Assembly: GCF_013620795.1 (NCBI RefSeq)
Contig: NZ_LGLW01000001.1
Span: 186,001 to 250,000 of the forward strand
DNA from: Pseudomonas sp. Q2-TVG4-2
GTDB lineage: Bacteria > Pseudomonadota > Gammaproteobacteria > Pseudomonadales > Pseudomonadaceae
Length of the DNA: 64,000 bases
Reading direction: 5' to 3'
In this document: in pieces, positions 47,632-56,053 of the stretch
How positions within the stretch are numbered: the first letter of the stretch is position 1
Layout of the letters: the number at the start of each line of letters is the position of its first letter
Translations under genes and position numbers: made by a program
Notes under the pieces: model-generated
What the model was told of the DNA's origin: nothing
What the model saw: the letters and a program-made list of their open reading frames with translations, nothing else
Databases searched by the model: none

Positions 47632-48560
47632 GGCAGCACCTCGGTGAGGTGCACCAGCCAGGGCCAGGCGCCAGCTATTAGCGCCAGCGACAGGCAGGCG
47701 CCGGCCAGGGTCCAGCCGAAGCGCCCCGTAAGGCTTAGCCAGAGAGGTCGGGCGCCTTCGGTGTCTTCCAGCGCACGGCGGACGTGAGCGACCAGGACCT
47801 GGCGCGCGCCCTCACCGAAGGCAACCATCAGGCACTTATTCGCCAGTATGTTCAGCAGGCGCGGAATACCGCCGCTGCCACGTACCAACAAACGTACCGC
47901 TGGAGCCTGGAACAGCGGTTCGCCACGGTAGCCTGCTACGGCGAGGCGCTCCTGCAGATACCGCGTGGCATCGCTGACATCCAGCGGCCGCAGGCTGTAG
48001 GAAAAGGTGATGCGTTGACGCAGCTGGCGGAAGTCCTCGCGTGCAAGTGTCGCGTCCAGTTCTGGCTGGCCGAACAGCACCACCTGCAGCAGCTTGCGGT
48101 GCTCGGTCTCCAGATTGGTCAACAGACGCAAGGCTTCCAGCGTTGCGGGCGGCAGCGCCTGCGCTTCGTCGATCAGTAGGACGGTGCTTTTGCCGTGCCC
48201 GGCCAGTTCGATCAGCCGCGCGTGCAGCGCAGTGAGCAAGCCGTGATTGTCCAGGTCCACCACGTTGGTGATATGTAACTCGTGCGCCAGCGCCTGGCGT
48301 AAGGCCATGGGCGTCAGCGTCGGGTTGGGCAGCCACGCAACCTGATAGCGCTCGGTGTCCAGCTCGTTCAGCAAGGCGCGGCAAAGCAGCGTCTTCCCTG
48401 TGCCCACCTCGCCAGTGACCTTGATGAAGCCCTCACCCTCGCCCAGCGCCACGCGTAGCAGATTGAGGCAGGCCTGATAAGGCGCCAGCTGGACCAGAAA
48501 GCCGGTGTTCGGCGAAAGCGCGAACGGCTTTTCGCGTAGCCCAAAAAAAGCTTCGTACAT
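47628..48560 (-). CDS. mshM: MSHA biogenesis ATPase MshM (ExeA-like)
   Basis: 310-residue AAA+ protein of the ExeA/GspA type. It starts MYEAFFGLREKPFALSPNTG, a family signature. Walker A is GEVGTGKT (50-57) and Walker B TVLLIDEAQAL. One transmembrane helix lies near the C-terminus (LAGACLSLALIAGAWPWLV). It may help place the secretin in the cell envelope. Partner genes mshL (upstream) and mshN (downstream). Confidence 0.93.
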   Translation of the reverse strand: MYEAFFGLREKPFALSPNTGFLVQLAPYQACLNLLRVALGEGEGFIKVTGEVGTGKTLLCRALLNELDTERYQVAWLPNPTLTPMALRQALAHELHITNVVDLDNHGLLTALHARLIELAGHGKSTVLLIDEAQALPPATLEALRLLTNLETEHRKLLQVVLFGQPELDATLAREDFRQLRQRITFSYSLRPLDVSDATRYLQERLAVAGYRGEPLFQAPAVRLLVRGSGGIPRLLNILANKCLMVAFGEGARQVLVAHVRRALEDTEGARPLWLSLTGRFGWTLAGACLSLALIAGAWPWLVHLTEVLP

Positions 48561-48568
48561 GCCGGCCG

Positions 48569-50170
48569 TTACCTTGTCGACCGGAAGGATTCGGCGGACT
48601 TGCGCAGCTCATCCAGCCAGACCTGATCGTCCACGACTTGCGGCCGCATGAGGATGACCAGTTCGGTCTGTTGCAACGCCTTGCGCTGCTGCTGGAACAG
48701 CGTGCCTACCACTGGCAGCTTCGACGCCCAGGGAATGTTGGCATCGGTGTTGGTATTGCGGTTTTCCAGCAGGCCGCCAATGACGACAACTTGGCCGCTG
48801 CGAGCGCGCACGATCGAATCGGACTGGCGTGTGGTCGAGAGCGCCAACGGCAAATTGAAGACGTTATCCGAGCCTCCCAGCTGGATGCTCTTGTTCTGGT
48901 CCTCCACGCGGCTCACGGTGGGCCGTACGTGCAGCGTGACCTGGCCGCTCTCATCGATCTGCGGTGTAACGTCGAGAGAAATTCCGGAGAAGAACGGCGT
49001 CAGAGTGATGTCCAGGTCCGGTGCGGTGGTGCCGCCCACGAGTGAAGTGGTGGTGGTCGAGACATCGGTCACGAAGAACTCGTCGGTACCGACTTTGATG
49101 ACCGCCTTCTGGTTGTTGAGGGTAGAAATCCGCGGGCTGGACAGCACGCGCACCTCGCCCTGAGTCTCCAACAGTTGCAGTACACCGGTGAAGTCGCCGA
49201 CCTGTACGGCAGCGCTGAACACGCCGCCAACATTGTTCGGGCCGCTCAAGGCATCGCCCTGCACGCCGAGACTGAAATCGGCGTTGCCCATGCTGCCGAG
49301 CTGCGCCCAGTTGATGCCGGACTGGAAGCCGTCGGATAGATTCACTTCGAGAATCTTCGTTTCGAGAATGACCTGACGCTGCAGGTTGCGCTGCGCCTGG
49401 ACCAGAAAGCGTTCCACCGCCTGCTGGTCTGCGCTGGACGCACGCACCACGAGCAACCCACTCTGCGGATTAACGACCACCTGATTACCCTCCTCGCCGC
49501 CGATCATCATCTCGATCACGGCGCGCACTTCGCTCCAGAAATCCACGTTGCTGGTGGTCAGCAATTGGCTGGCATTGACGGTCGATGAGGTGCTGCTGGT
49601 AGTGGTGCCGGCCGCGCCGACGCCAGTGTTGTCGCTGCTGGTCACCTGACCCGAGCTGACCCGCGTGTCGGTCATGCCCTGGCGCTGAACGTTGAGATAA
49701 TCCAGGTCGTAGGTTCGGGTGATCGCCTGATTCGGCTGGATCTGATAGCCATAAGCTGTGCGGCGGTAATCGTAGCCGTAGCTGTCGCGAACAGCCGCCA
49801 GGGTTTCTTCCAGGGTCACGTTGCGCAGACTGAAGGTCACATTTCCGGTCACGCCAGGATGCACCAGCAGGTTCTCGCCGGCGCTATCCATCAGACTCAG
49901 GAAAAACTCACGAGCGGGCATGTCGCTGACTGCCACATCAAAACGTGGTCCCGTTATGATGCGGCTGTCGCCCATCGCCAACGGTGGAATCAGACCTGCC
50001 TGAACCGACGCCGGCGGCGCAACCTTTCGCTGGCTCTGTTCCAGGCTTTCGTCGAACAGGCGGTTGCTCTGTTCGTACAAACGCTTGTCGCCATCTTCAA
50101 AGGTCTGGCAAGCGGAAAGCAGGCAAAACAGGCTCAACACGCCGAAGCGAGACGTCAGGGTCGGCATCAT
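48569..50170 (-). CDS. mshL: MSHA secretin MshL
   Basis: 533-residue outer-membrane secretin, the pore for the pilus. Lipobox LLSAC (C21) marks it as a lipoprotein. An N-terminal secretin/STN domain (VAVSDMPAREFFLSLMD) precedes NolW-like repeats and the secretin core with VIGGLLENR and VPVVGTLFQQ-like KLPVVGTLFQ. A low-complexity Ser/Thr-Gly linker (AAGTTTSSTSSTV) lies in the middle. The ATG at 50170 overlaps the mshK stop as ATGA. Confidence 0.95.
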   Translation of the reverse strand: MMPTLTSRFGVLSLFCLLSACQTFEDGDKRLYEQSNRLFDESLEQSQRKVAPPASVQAGLIPPLAMGDSRIITGPRFDVAVSDMPAREFFLSLMDSAGENLLVHPGVTGNVTFSLRNVTLEETLAAVRDSYGYDYRRTAYGYQIQPNQAITRTYDLDYLNVQRQGMTDTRVSSGQVTSSDNTGVGAAGTTTSSTSSTVNASQLLTTSNVDFWSEVRAVIEMMIGGEEGNQVVVNPQSGLLVVRASSADQQAVERFLVQAQRNLQRQVILETKILEVNLSDGFQSGINWAQLGSMGNADFSLGVQGDALSGPNNVGGVFSAAVQVGDFTGVLQLLETQGEVRVLSSPRISTLNNQKAVIKVGTDEFFVTDVSTTTTSLVGGTTAPDLDITLTPFFSGISLDVTPQIDESGQVTLHVRPTVSRVEDQNKSIQLGGSDNVFNLPLALSTTRQSDSIVRARSGQVVVIGGLLENRNTNTDANIPWASKLPVVGTLFQQQRKALQQTELVILMRPQVVDDQVWLDELRKSAESFRSTR

Positions 50171-50514
50171 GGTTGGGTACGGCTCGTTTGAATGATGGGG
50201 GCGCTCAGACGCAGCTCTTGCTGCCGGCCGTGGCGATCGATGACGACGGAGTGCGGGCGGATCGCGGAAATGCGGGCGTCGCCAAGGTGATCGCCGACCT
50301 TTAGGGTCTGCCCGTCGATCACGGCGTGAGCGCGGCCTCCGCTGCGCAGAATGGCTTGCAAGCGCAACACCGAGGTCGCCTCGGTTGGCGCGTCGCCGAC
50401 GACTCGTCCGGCGGGCGGCTGGGTCGGGTCTAGTGCGAACACAGGTGCGGAGGCGACCAGCGAAGCCAGGCCGAGGATCTTGACGGCAAACTTAAACACC
50501 AACCCACCCCGCAT
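50167..50514 (-). CDS. mshK: MSHA biogenesis protein MshK
   Basis: 115 residues with a signal peptide or N-terminal membrane helix (VKILGLASLVASAPVFALDP). It begins DPTQPPAGR after cleavage, followed by a small domain with LQAILRSGGRAHAVIDGQTL, a fold like PilP/GspC-type periplasmic adaptors that contact the secretin. Overlaps mshJ by 23 nt and mshL by 4 nt. Confidence 0.85.
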   Translation of the reverse strand: MRGGLVFKFAVKILGLASLVASAPVFALDPTQPPAGRVVGDAPTEATSVLRLQAILRSGGRAHAVIDGQTLKVGDHLGDARISAIRPHSVVIDRHGRQQELRLSAPIIQTSRTQP

Positions 50515-51154
50515 CGCGACTCAAGGTATGCAGATCGAGCGTGACGCGAGCCCGATTGGCACCACCCTCCCCCACTTCGTAATTCAGAGTGTCCCAATGC
50601 AGGCGCCAGCCGCTGGCCTGAATCGCATTGAGGTAGCCGAGCAGATCGAAATAACCACCTTCCAGCGTCAGGCGCAGCCCATGGCGATAGAACACCACCG
50701 GCGGCATCTTCTCCTTCGGTTCGGACACTGCAGATGTAGGCAGGGCGAGCGGTGCAGACGAGCTTTCCAAGGCAACCAGCTTGAGCTTTGCCTGATTGCG
50801 CAACAGATCCTGCAACAAGGCCTTCATCTTCGCCGGGGACACCAGCGTGCTGGTTTCCACATCAATGCGCTGCAGCAATTCATCACGGCTGGCCTGCGCT
50901 GTCGCCAGTGCCTGCCGGTAGCTCAGATTGGGATCGGTGACGAGCTTGGCCTGGATCTCCAGCAAGTGGTTGTCGGCCGCGAGTTGGCGGGCATGGGCCT
51001 CATTTTGCCGATTGGCTTCAGCGGTAATCCGCAAACCCAACGGCTCAGCGACCAACAGCACGTGGAGCATGATCAGCAGCGCCAGGCCCGCACCGTAAGT
51101 CAGCCACTGCTCGCGTGGCGCCAGGTTCTGCCAGTGCTGCGCGAGCTTATTCAT
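50492..51154 (-). CDS. mshJ: MSHA biogenesis protein MshJ (PilO-like)
   Basis: 220 residues: short cytoplasmic start, one membrane helix (LTYGAGLALLIMLHVLLVAEPL), a coiled-coil region and a PilO/GspM-like periplasmic ferredoxin-type domain. It should pair with MshI2 to anchor the cytoplasmic actin-like protein. Overlaps mshI2 by 8 nt. Confidence 0.88.
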   Translation of the reverse strand: MNKLAQHWQNLAPREQWLTYGAGLALLIMLHVLLVAEPLGLRITAEANRQNEAHARQLAADNHLLEIQAKLVTDPNLSYRQALATAQASRDELLQRIDVETSTLVSPAKMKALLQDLLRNQAKLKLVALESSSAPLALPTSAVSEPKEKMPPVVFYRHGLRLTLEGGYFDLLGYLNAIQASGWRLHWDTLNYEVGEGGANRARVTLDLHTLSRDAGWVGV

Positions 51155-51749
51155 CGCCCTGCTCCACTGCCTGTGAGGACAACCGGAAACGCAGCAGATC
51201 CTGCCCGTCTCGCTGAAGATCTAAATGTGCGAAGTTCCGGCCACGGAACGCTGTGCTCTGACCGAGGCTTTGCAAATAAAGCGGAAGGAGTTCCTGGTCC
51301 TGGGTCAGCCCCCGAAGCGCCAGATCGTCACCGCCGGAGTGCAGGCGAATCTGCGTCAGCCAGAGCCCTTGCGGTGGGTGTCGATCAGCAAGGCCCTGCA
51401 GCAGCGCCGCGAAGCCACTACTGCGCTGGGCATCGAGTGCTTTCAGATGGTCGGCCAAACGCTCCAGCTCGTGATTTTCCGCCTCGTGCTCGGCCAGCTG
51501 CTGGGGTAGCTTCGGATCGAGTCTTGGTTCACGAAAGTCAGCCTTGATCGCTTCGAGCGTGGCTTCGGCCTGTATAGCCTGTTGTTCGGCCAGCCTGGCA
51601 ACAACGCGGGCTGCATGCAGCTGCCAACCCTGCCAGGCGCCATGGATACTTAGCGCGGCGACAAGAAGAGCTGCTCCCAGCCGCATCTGACGCGGCCGTG
51701 GCCCACCGCCACGCCGGCGTTCGCGTTGATACAGATTGATGTTCTGCAT
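51147..51749 (-). CDS. MSHA biogenesis protein MshI2 (PilN-like)
   Basis: 200 residues beginning MQNINLYQRERRR, close to the INLLPWRE-type motif by which PilN binds PilM. One membrane helix (LGAALLVAALSIHGAWQGW) is followed by a coiled coil and a compact domain. The ATG at 51749 overlaps the last base of the mshI stop (TGATG). Confidence 0.87.
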   Translation of the reverse strand: MQNINLYQRERRRGGGPRPRQMRLGAALLVAALSIHGAWQGWQLHAARVVARLAEQQAIQAEATLEAIKADFREPRLDPKLPQQLAEHEAENHELERLADHLKALDAQRSSGFAALLQGLADRHPPQGLWLTQIRLHSGGDDLALRGLTQDQELLPLYLQSLGQSTAFRGRNFAHLDLQRDGQDLLRFRLSSQAVEQGDE

Positions 51750-52669
51750 CAGCTCGCTTCCTGGCGGAGGGCAGCGCCAACCGCGCCAATACAGAAGGCC
51801 TGGCTCGACTCGGGAAGATCGCTCGCCGGCTGGCCGGGAAACAGGTCACGTAGGTCCAGCCGCTGCAGATTGACCGCAAGCCCGGCGGCAAGCGCCTGAT
51901 GAGTGCGTTCACCATCCTGCTTCATGGGTAGCAGTAGCAGGCGGCTTATATAGCCTTTGCCTAACTGGCTTTCGTAGTAGTCCAGTGAGCGCTGTATTTC
52001 CAGCGTCATGCCGGCCAGATCCTGTTCGGCCCGCGCCAGTCCGTGCTCCATACGCCGCGCCATATAGAGGCCGACACTGTTTTGGACGGTGACGAGTCCT
52101 TCACTGGTACGCAGACGCAGCAATGCCAAATTCACTGCGTCCGCGCCAGCCAGCAGTCCCAGGTTGCGAAAGGCCATTTCGGTAATGTCGATGCTCGCCA
52201 GGGTCAGGCCGGCGTGCTGCACCAACGAGCGAGCCCCGTTCATTCGAGATTTGCTCAGCACAACGCAGTACACCATGCGCGTGCGGCCGCGATAGGCATC
52301 CTCGGACAGGCTGAAACAATCAATGACAACGTCTTCCAGTGGCTCGCTGATCAGATCCTTGACACGCCAGCGCATCGCGTCACGTAGCTCGTCGGCTGGA
52401 ATTTCAGGCGCTTCCAACAGAAACATTTGATAAGCGGAAGGATGCAGCAAGACGTTGACGGGCATGCCATTCAAGCCATGATCAGCAACAGCCTGTTTGA
52501 GCAGTTCGGCTTGAACCTCAGGCTTGCCTTCCAAATAGACGCAACGCTGCAACCGCGGCGCCTCGCCATGAGCGCGCTGAATTTGTGCAAGCGCAATGCC
52601 TTGCGGCCCAGGCTCGATGCCTAGCAGGCTGCCTGCGGCGGCTTTGCGACGCTTGAAAAACAAATCCAT
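51749..52669 (-). CDS. mshI: MSHA biogenesis protein MshI (PilM-like)
   Basis: 306 residues. An actin-like PilM-type cytoplasmic protein: LLGIEPGPQGIALAQI (phosphate 1-like), IDITEMAFRNLGLL, and the C-terminal part LDYYESQLGKGYISRLLLLP. It should bind MshI2. Start ATG 52669 (MDLFFKRRK) rather than the ATG at 52690, because the former fits the family and has AGGAG-like bases upstream. First gene of the MSHA locus. Confidence 0.87.
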   Translation of the reverse strand: MDLFFKRRKAAAGSLLGIEPGPQGIALAQIQRAHGEAPRLQRCVYLEGKPEVQAELLKQAVADHGLNGMPVNVLLHPSAYQMFLLEAPEIPADELRDAMRWRVKDLISEPLEDVVIDCFSLSEDAYRGRTRMVYCVVLSKSRMNGARSLVQHAGLTLASIDITEMAFRNLGLLAGADAVNLALLRLRTSEGLVTVQNSVGLYMARRMEHGLARAEQDLAGMTLEIQRSLDYYESQLGKGYISRLLLLPMKQDGERTHQALAAGLAVNLQRLDLRDLFPGQPASDLPESSQAFCIGAVGAALRQEAS

Positions 52670-52777
52670 TGGGAAAGACACTCCTGGCACGACTCGGTGG
52701 TTCGGGTACGCGTAAGCAAGCGGTTCTCTGGCTAGCTCTCCGAGCTGATATCAAATAGCCATCGCCCAGCGAGCGAG

Positions 52778-52806
52778 ACTCTAACAAAATGCATCGGCGA
52801 GTCCAA
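52778..52806 (-). promoter_or_regulatory. Candidate sigma70 promoter of the MSHA operon
   Basis: TTGGAC (52801-52806) and TAGAGT (52778-52783) with a 17-bp spacer on the minus strand, about 110 bp before the mshI start. The pair is partial (4 of 6 in each) but well spaced. No regulator site was recognised. Confidence 0.5.
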
Positions 52807-53039
52807 ATAATGTCGCGCGCCAGATTCAGCGGCTGTTACGTCAAAAAAGCAGCATAACTGGCTGATATGCCGCCGGATCGATATCCACGGCTAACCCATT
52901 CGTCGCCCTGCAGCTAAAAGATTCGGTAGGCCGATGAGCGGCACGGAATACGACGGCTGCTCCATTCGCGCCGCTTGGAGCGGCGCATAACAAGCGCGGG
53001 CGTAGGTAGACGGAGCAGTAGCGGAAACGACCGGGGCAT
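52807..53039. other. Intergenic region between dinB and mshI
   Basis: No gene is seen. A 7-bp hairpin (GCGCCGC / GCGGCGC, 52968-52986) lies about 55 nt after the dinB stop; without a T run it is a doubtful terminator. Confidence 0.4.
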
Positions 53040-54089
53040 CTAAAACAGTCGAAGCTGCTCGAACCCGCTGCGCAGATCAATCAGCCGCACGCCGACGCCG
53101 ATCAGCCGCACCGGGCGCTTGCCGCGCGCGAAAGCGCCGGCGAGCAAATCGGCGTAATCCTCAAGTTCGAGGCCAGCCCCCGCCTGCTCCAATGTGGTCT
53201 GGGTGAAATCGTGGAACTTCAGTTTGACGAAGGGCTTGCCCGGCCGATAACCGCTATCGAGCCGCGCCATCCTCTTGGAGAGCTGTTCGAGCAGCTCCGG
53301 CAATCGCTTGAGGCAGGCAGCGAGATCCGGCAGATCGCGATCATAGGTATTTTCGACACTGACTGACTGGCGACGGCTTTCCACTTGGACCAACCGCTCG
53401 TCGATCCCATGTGCCAGTCCCCACAGCCTTTCGCCGAACGAGCCGAAATCCCGGACCAGGTCCAAGCGCTTCCAGGTACGCAGATCGGCGCAGGTATGGA
53501 TGCCCAGTCGCTTCAGCTTTTCCGCCGTGACCCGGCCGACCCCATGCAGCTTGTTGACCGGCAACGCCAACACGAACTCATCGACCTGATTCGGAGTGAT
53601 TACACACAGTCCGTCCGGCTTGTTCCAATCACTGGCGATTTTGGCGAGAAACTTGTTCGGCGCAACGCCTGCGGAAACCGTGATGCGCAGCTGCTGCCAG
53701 ACCCGCCGGCGGATGTCTTGGGCAATGCGGGTGGCGCTGCCGGCAAAATGCTCGCAACCCGTCACGTCTAGATAGGCCTCGTCGAGTGACAGAGGCTCGA
53801 TCAGATCGGTATAGGTCCGAAAGATCCCCTGTATTTCACGCGATGCTTCCCGGTAGGCATCCATACGGGGCCGAAGGATCAGCAGATCCGGACAGAGCTT
53901 CAGCGCATGCCCGGATGCCATCGCCGAGCGCACACCATACGCACGCGCTTCGTAATTGCAGGTGGCAATCACGCCACGACGATCTGCCAGCCCACCTACC
54001 GCAATTGGCCGGTTTGCGAGACTGGGGTCGTCACGCATTTCGATGGCTGCATAGAAGCAGTCGCAATCGACATGGATGATTTTTCGGGT
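53040..54089 (-). CDS. dinB: DNA polymerase IV (DinB); no canonical start codon found
   Basis: Y-family translesion polymerase. The body is intact: RGVIATCNYEARAYGVRSAM, LSLDEAYLDVTG (catalytic D, E), SAGVAPNKFLAKIASDW and a C-terminus VRLIGVGVRLIDL...EQLRLF close to the beta-clamp motif. The catalytic N-terminus RKIIHVDCDCFYAAIE lies before the first ATG (54038), in frame. Between the upstream stop TAA (54177-54179) and 54038 there is no ATG, GTG or TTG; the codon where relatives have Met is ACC (54089). With the start at 54089 the length is 349 residues, as in P. aeruginosa. Start is therefore unresolved (rare codon, mutation or sequence error). Confidence 0.85.
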   Translation of the reverse strand, partial: TRKIIHVDCDCFYAAIEMRDDPSLANRPIAVGGLADRRGVIATCNYEARAYGVRSAMASGHALKLCPDLLILRPRMDAYREASREIQGIFRTYTDLIEPLSLDEAYLDVTGCEHFAGSATRIAQDIRRRVWQQLRITVSAGVAPNKFLAKIASDWNKPDGLCVITPNQVDEFVLALPVNKLHGVGRVTAEKLKRLGIHTCADLRTWKRLDLVRDFGSFGERLWGLAHGIDERLVQVESRRQSVSVENTYDRDLPDLAACLKRLPELLEQLSKRMARLDSGYRPGKPFVKLKFHDFTQTTLEQAGAGLELEDYADLLAGAFARGKRPVRLIGVGVRLIDLRSGFEQLRLF

Positions 54090-54303
54090 CGGATTAACGG
54101 CGGGAAACTCGTAGCTGCACCAATGAACGCCCTCATCGCAGACGACTTGCAGCGGACGGGGACGGGCCGGCGAACATTATCGCTGATCCGTCGCTCGACG
54201 AGGACACTACTGGACCACTCGACTCAAGGCGTGCGAACAATACTCCAGGCACCGAGTCGGAATTAGGGAGGTAGGACCTAATATCCCAATACCGGAGGAT
54301 CTT

Positions 54304-54579
54304 ATGAAAACCATACCCCTGACCGCTGCAATCTTCGCCAGCCTTGTTGCCACCGGCGCGATGGCCAATCAGGACGACATGCATGACGACGCTCACGGCA
54401 CAACGGGTGATACCCACGGCAGCGCCATGAGCGAGAACCATCAGCGCGCCAATACCGCTAATGTCGGGAAAGACGGCAAAACCATGGATCAGAAAATGAA
54501 AAACGAGGTGCAGGATGATTGGCGCGAAGACGCCGAAGAACGCCGCGACGCCGATACCAGCAAGCCGGAACAGCGCTAG
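54304..54579 (+). CDS. Small exported hydrophilic protein
   Basis: 91 residues. A signal peptide ends at AMA (residues 1-22); the mature part is strongly charged, rich in Asp, His and Lys (NQDDMHDDAHGTTGDTHG), with no cysteine and probably disordered. GGAGGA lies 7 nt before the ATG, a strong start. The family is not recognised. His/Asp clusters could bind metal, but that is only composition. Confidence 0.7.
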   Translation: MKTIPLTAAIFASLVATGAMANQDDMHDDAHGTTGDTHGSAMSENHQRANTANVGKDGKTMDQKMKNEVQDDWREDAEERRDADTSKPEQR

Positions 54580-54746
54580 GGTCTGTTGCCGTTTCGTCGC
54601 GGTCGCGACGGAGCCGGTTTTTTGCGTGAGACAAGGCACGAGTCGCGCAGTTTGGCTGCTCCAAATAAGCGATGAGGAACGCCGTCTTGCGCGAAACCGG
54701 CTCGTCTCTGCGGGTTGCGCGCAAATGACCCCAGCCCAAAGGCGGG
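54580..54746. repeat. Intergenic element flanked by inverted repeats
   Basis: GAGCCGGTTT (54611-54620) is inverted at AAACCGGCTC (54694-54703), enclosing a 93-bp segment without an ORF. The left part also holds a palindromic GTCGCGGTCGCGAC. It resembles a dispersed intergenic repeat or a very small non-autonomous mobile element, but no target-site duplication was seen. Confidence 0.4.
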
Positions 54747-55196
54747 TTAAAGCTCGAGGGGATAAGGCTGGACCAATGCCTTGCCGTACCCCTCGACGAA
54801 TTCCGCCGGCATTCGCTTGGGCTTGCCGTTCGATAGCTGGATGCAGACAAAGGTAGTCTGGGCACGCAGCAAGGTTGCGCCATCGACGGGCCTGATCAGC
54901 TGAAAGGTGCGCTTCATTTTCAATCGCTGATCCGAATCGACGATCCAAGTCGCCAGCTGCAGGCGATCACCCCGATAGGCCGCCGCCAGGTAATCGATTT
55001 CATGCCTGAGCACCGCCATTGCACGATCCAGCCGACGATAGTCCTCTAGCCCCAGCCCGAGGCTCTGCGAGTGCTGCCACGCGCACCGCTCCAGCCAAGA
55101 CACGTACACCGCGTTATTGGCATGACCCAGCTCATCGATATGTTCGGCCTCGACGGTGAAGTCGATGATGAACGCGTCGGTCTGGTCCCAGATCAT
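54747..55196 (-). CDS. Acyl-CoA thioesterase, hotdog fold (4HBT family)
   Basis: 149-residue hotdog-fold thioesterase. The catalytic-site motif is DELGHANNAVYVSWLERC, with Asp/His/Asn as in 4-hydroxybenzoyl-CoA thioesterases and YbgC. It hydrolyses a small acyl-CoA of unknown type. The ATG at 55196 with GAGGGG upstream gives the family start MIWDQTDAF; the longer frame to 55301 is less likely. Confidence 0.85.
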   Translation of the reverse strand: MIWDQTDAFIIDFTVEAEHIDELGHANNAVYVSWLERCAWQHSQSLGLGLEDYRRLDRAMAVLRHEIDYLAAAYRGDRLQLATWIVDSDQRLKMKRTFQLIRPVDGATLLRAQTTFVCIQLSNGKPKRMPAEFVEGYGKALVQPYPLEL

Positions 55197-55370
55197 GCAT
55201 ACCCCTCGCTGTGCTGTGCGCCGTCGGATCGCGGCCATACCTATTGGAAGCCAGACGTTCATGAATGTCACGCAGGCGGTCATCTTCTGATGACGGGCCA
55301 TTCAGCGCCTTTTATCGTTTCAGGCTGATGAAAGCGCCTGTCAACGGCTGCAGCCGATTTAAATCGCGCC

Positions 55371-55408
55371 CAAAACAAAAAGGGCCACTTCGTTAGAAAT
55401 GACCCTTT
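55371..55408 (-). terminator. Terminator after the tRNA-Ala/Glu block
   Basis: On the minus strand AAAGGGTCATTTC pairs with GAAGTGGCCCTTT and is followed by TTTTGTTTT. It lies 25-60 nt beyond the last tRNA-Glu. Confidence 0.85.
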
Positions 55409-55432
55409 GATGCCCAAAACGGGCAAAAAAAA

Positions 55433-55508
55433 TGGCGTCCCCTAGGGGACTCGAACCCCTGTTACCGCCGTGAAAGGGCGGTGTCCTAGGCCACTAGACG
55501 AAGGGGAC
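55433..55508 (-). tRNA. tRNA-Glu (anticodon TTC), copy 1
   Basis: 76 nt, cloverleaf complete with CCA encoded. Acceptor GTCCCCT pairs with AGGGGAC; anticodon loop CTTTCAC gives TTC. Identical to the copy at 55684-55759. Confidence 0.97.
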
Positions 55509-55557
55509 GAAACCTTCGATGAACAGATCGCGAAAACCGCTACGACCCGTCGTGGAT

Positions 55558-55633
<76 letters not shown>

Positions 55634-55683
55634 GGATTTAACGTCTCCCGACTCGCGCCGCTTACGCTTCGCGTTCTGAATAA

Positions 55684-55759
55684 TGGCGTCCCCTAGGGGA
55701 CTCGAACCCCTGTTACCGCCGTGAAAGGGCGGTGTCCTAGGCCACTAGACGAAGGGGAC
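55684..55759 (-). tRNA. tRNA-Glu (anticodon TTC), copy 2
   Basis: 76 nt, same sequence as copy 1, 251 bp apart. Belongs to a tandem duplication of an Ala-Glu pair. Confidence 0.97.
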
Positions 55760-55811
55760 GCAAAGCCCTTCAAAGGCAACCGATCGAACCGACCGGTGTG
55801 GCAATCGAGAT

Positions 55812-55887
<76 letters not shown>

Positions 55888-56053
55888 ATCTCGAGGACGG
55901 GGCGCATATTAGGTGCGGTCCTGCACAGTGTCAACGATATTTTTCCCTCAACTCGAAGATTTTCTGGCATCAGAACAAATACTTACCGCCGACGAGTGGC
56001 GACAGCGAAACCTTATGAAGCGGCACAAGTGCATGCCGCCACTCAAAAGCAGG

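Noticed and set aside
54133..54948. Open minus-strand frame of 271 codons across the small exported gene
   Set aside because: It runs antisense through a gene with its own ribosome binding site and signal peptide and through repeat DNA; its protein is low-complexity and unlike a family.
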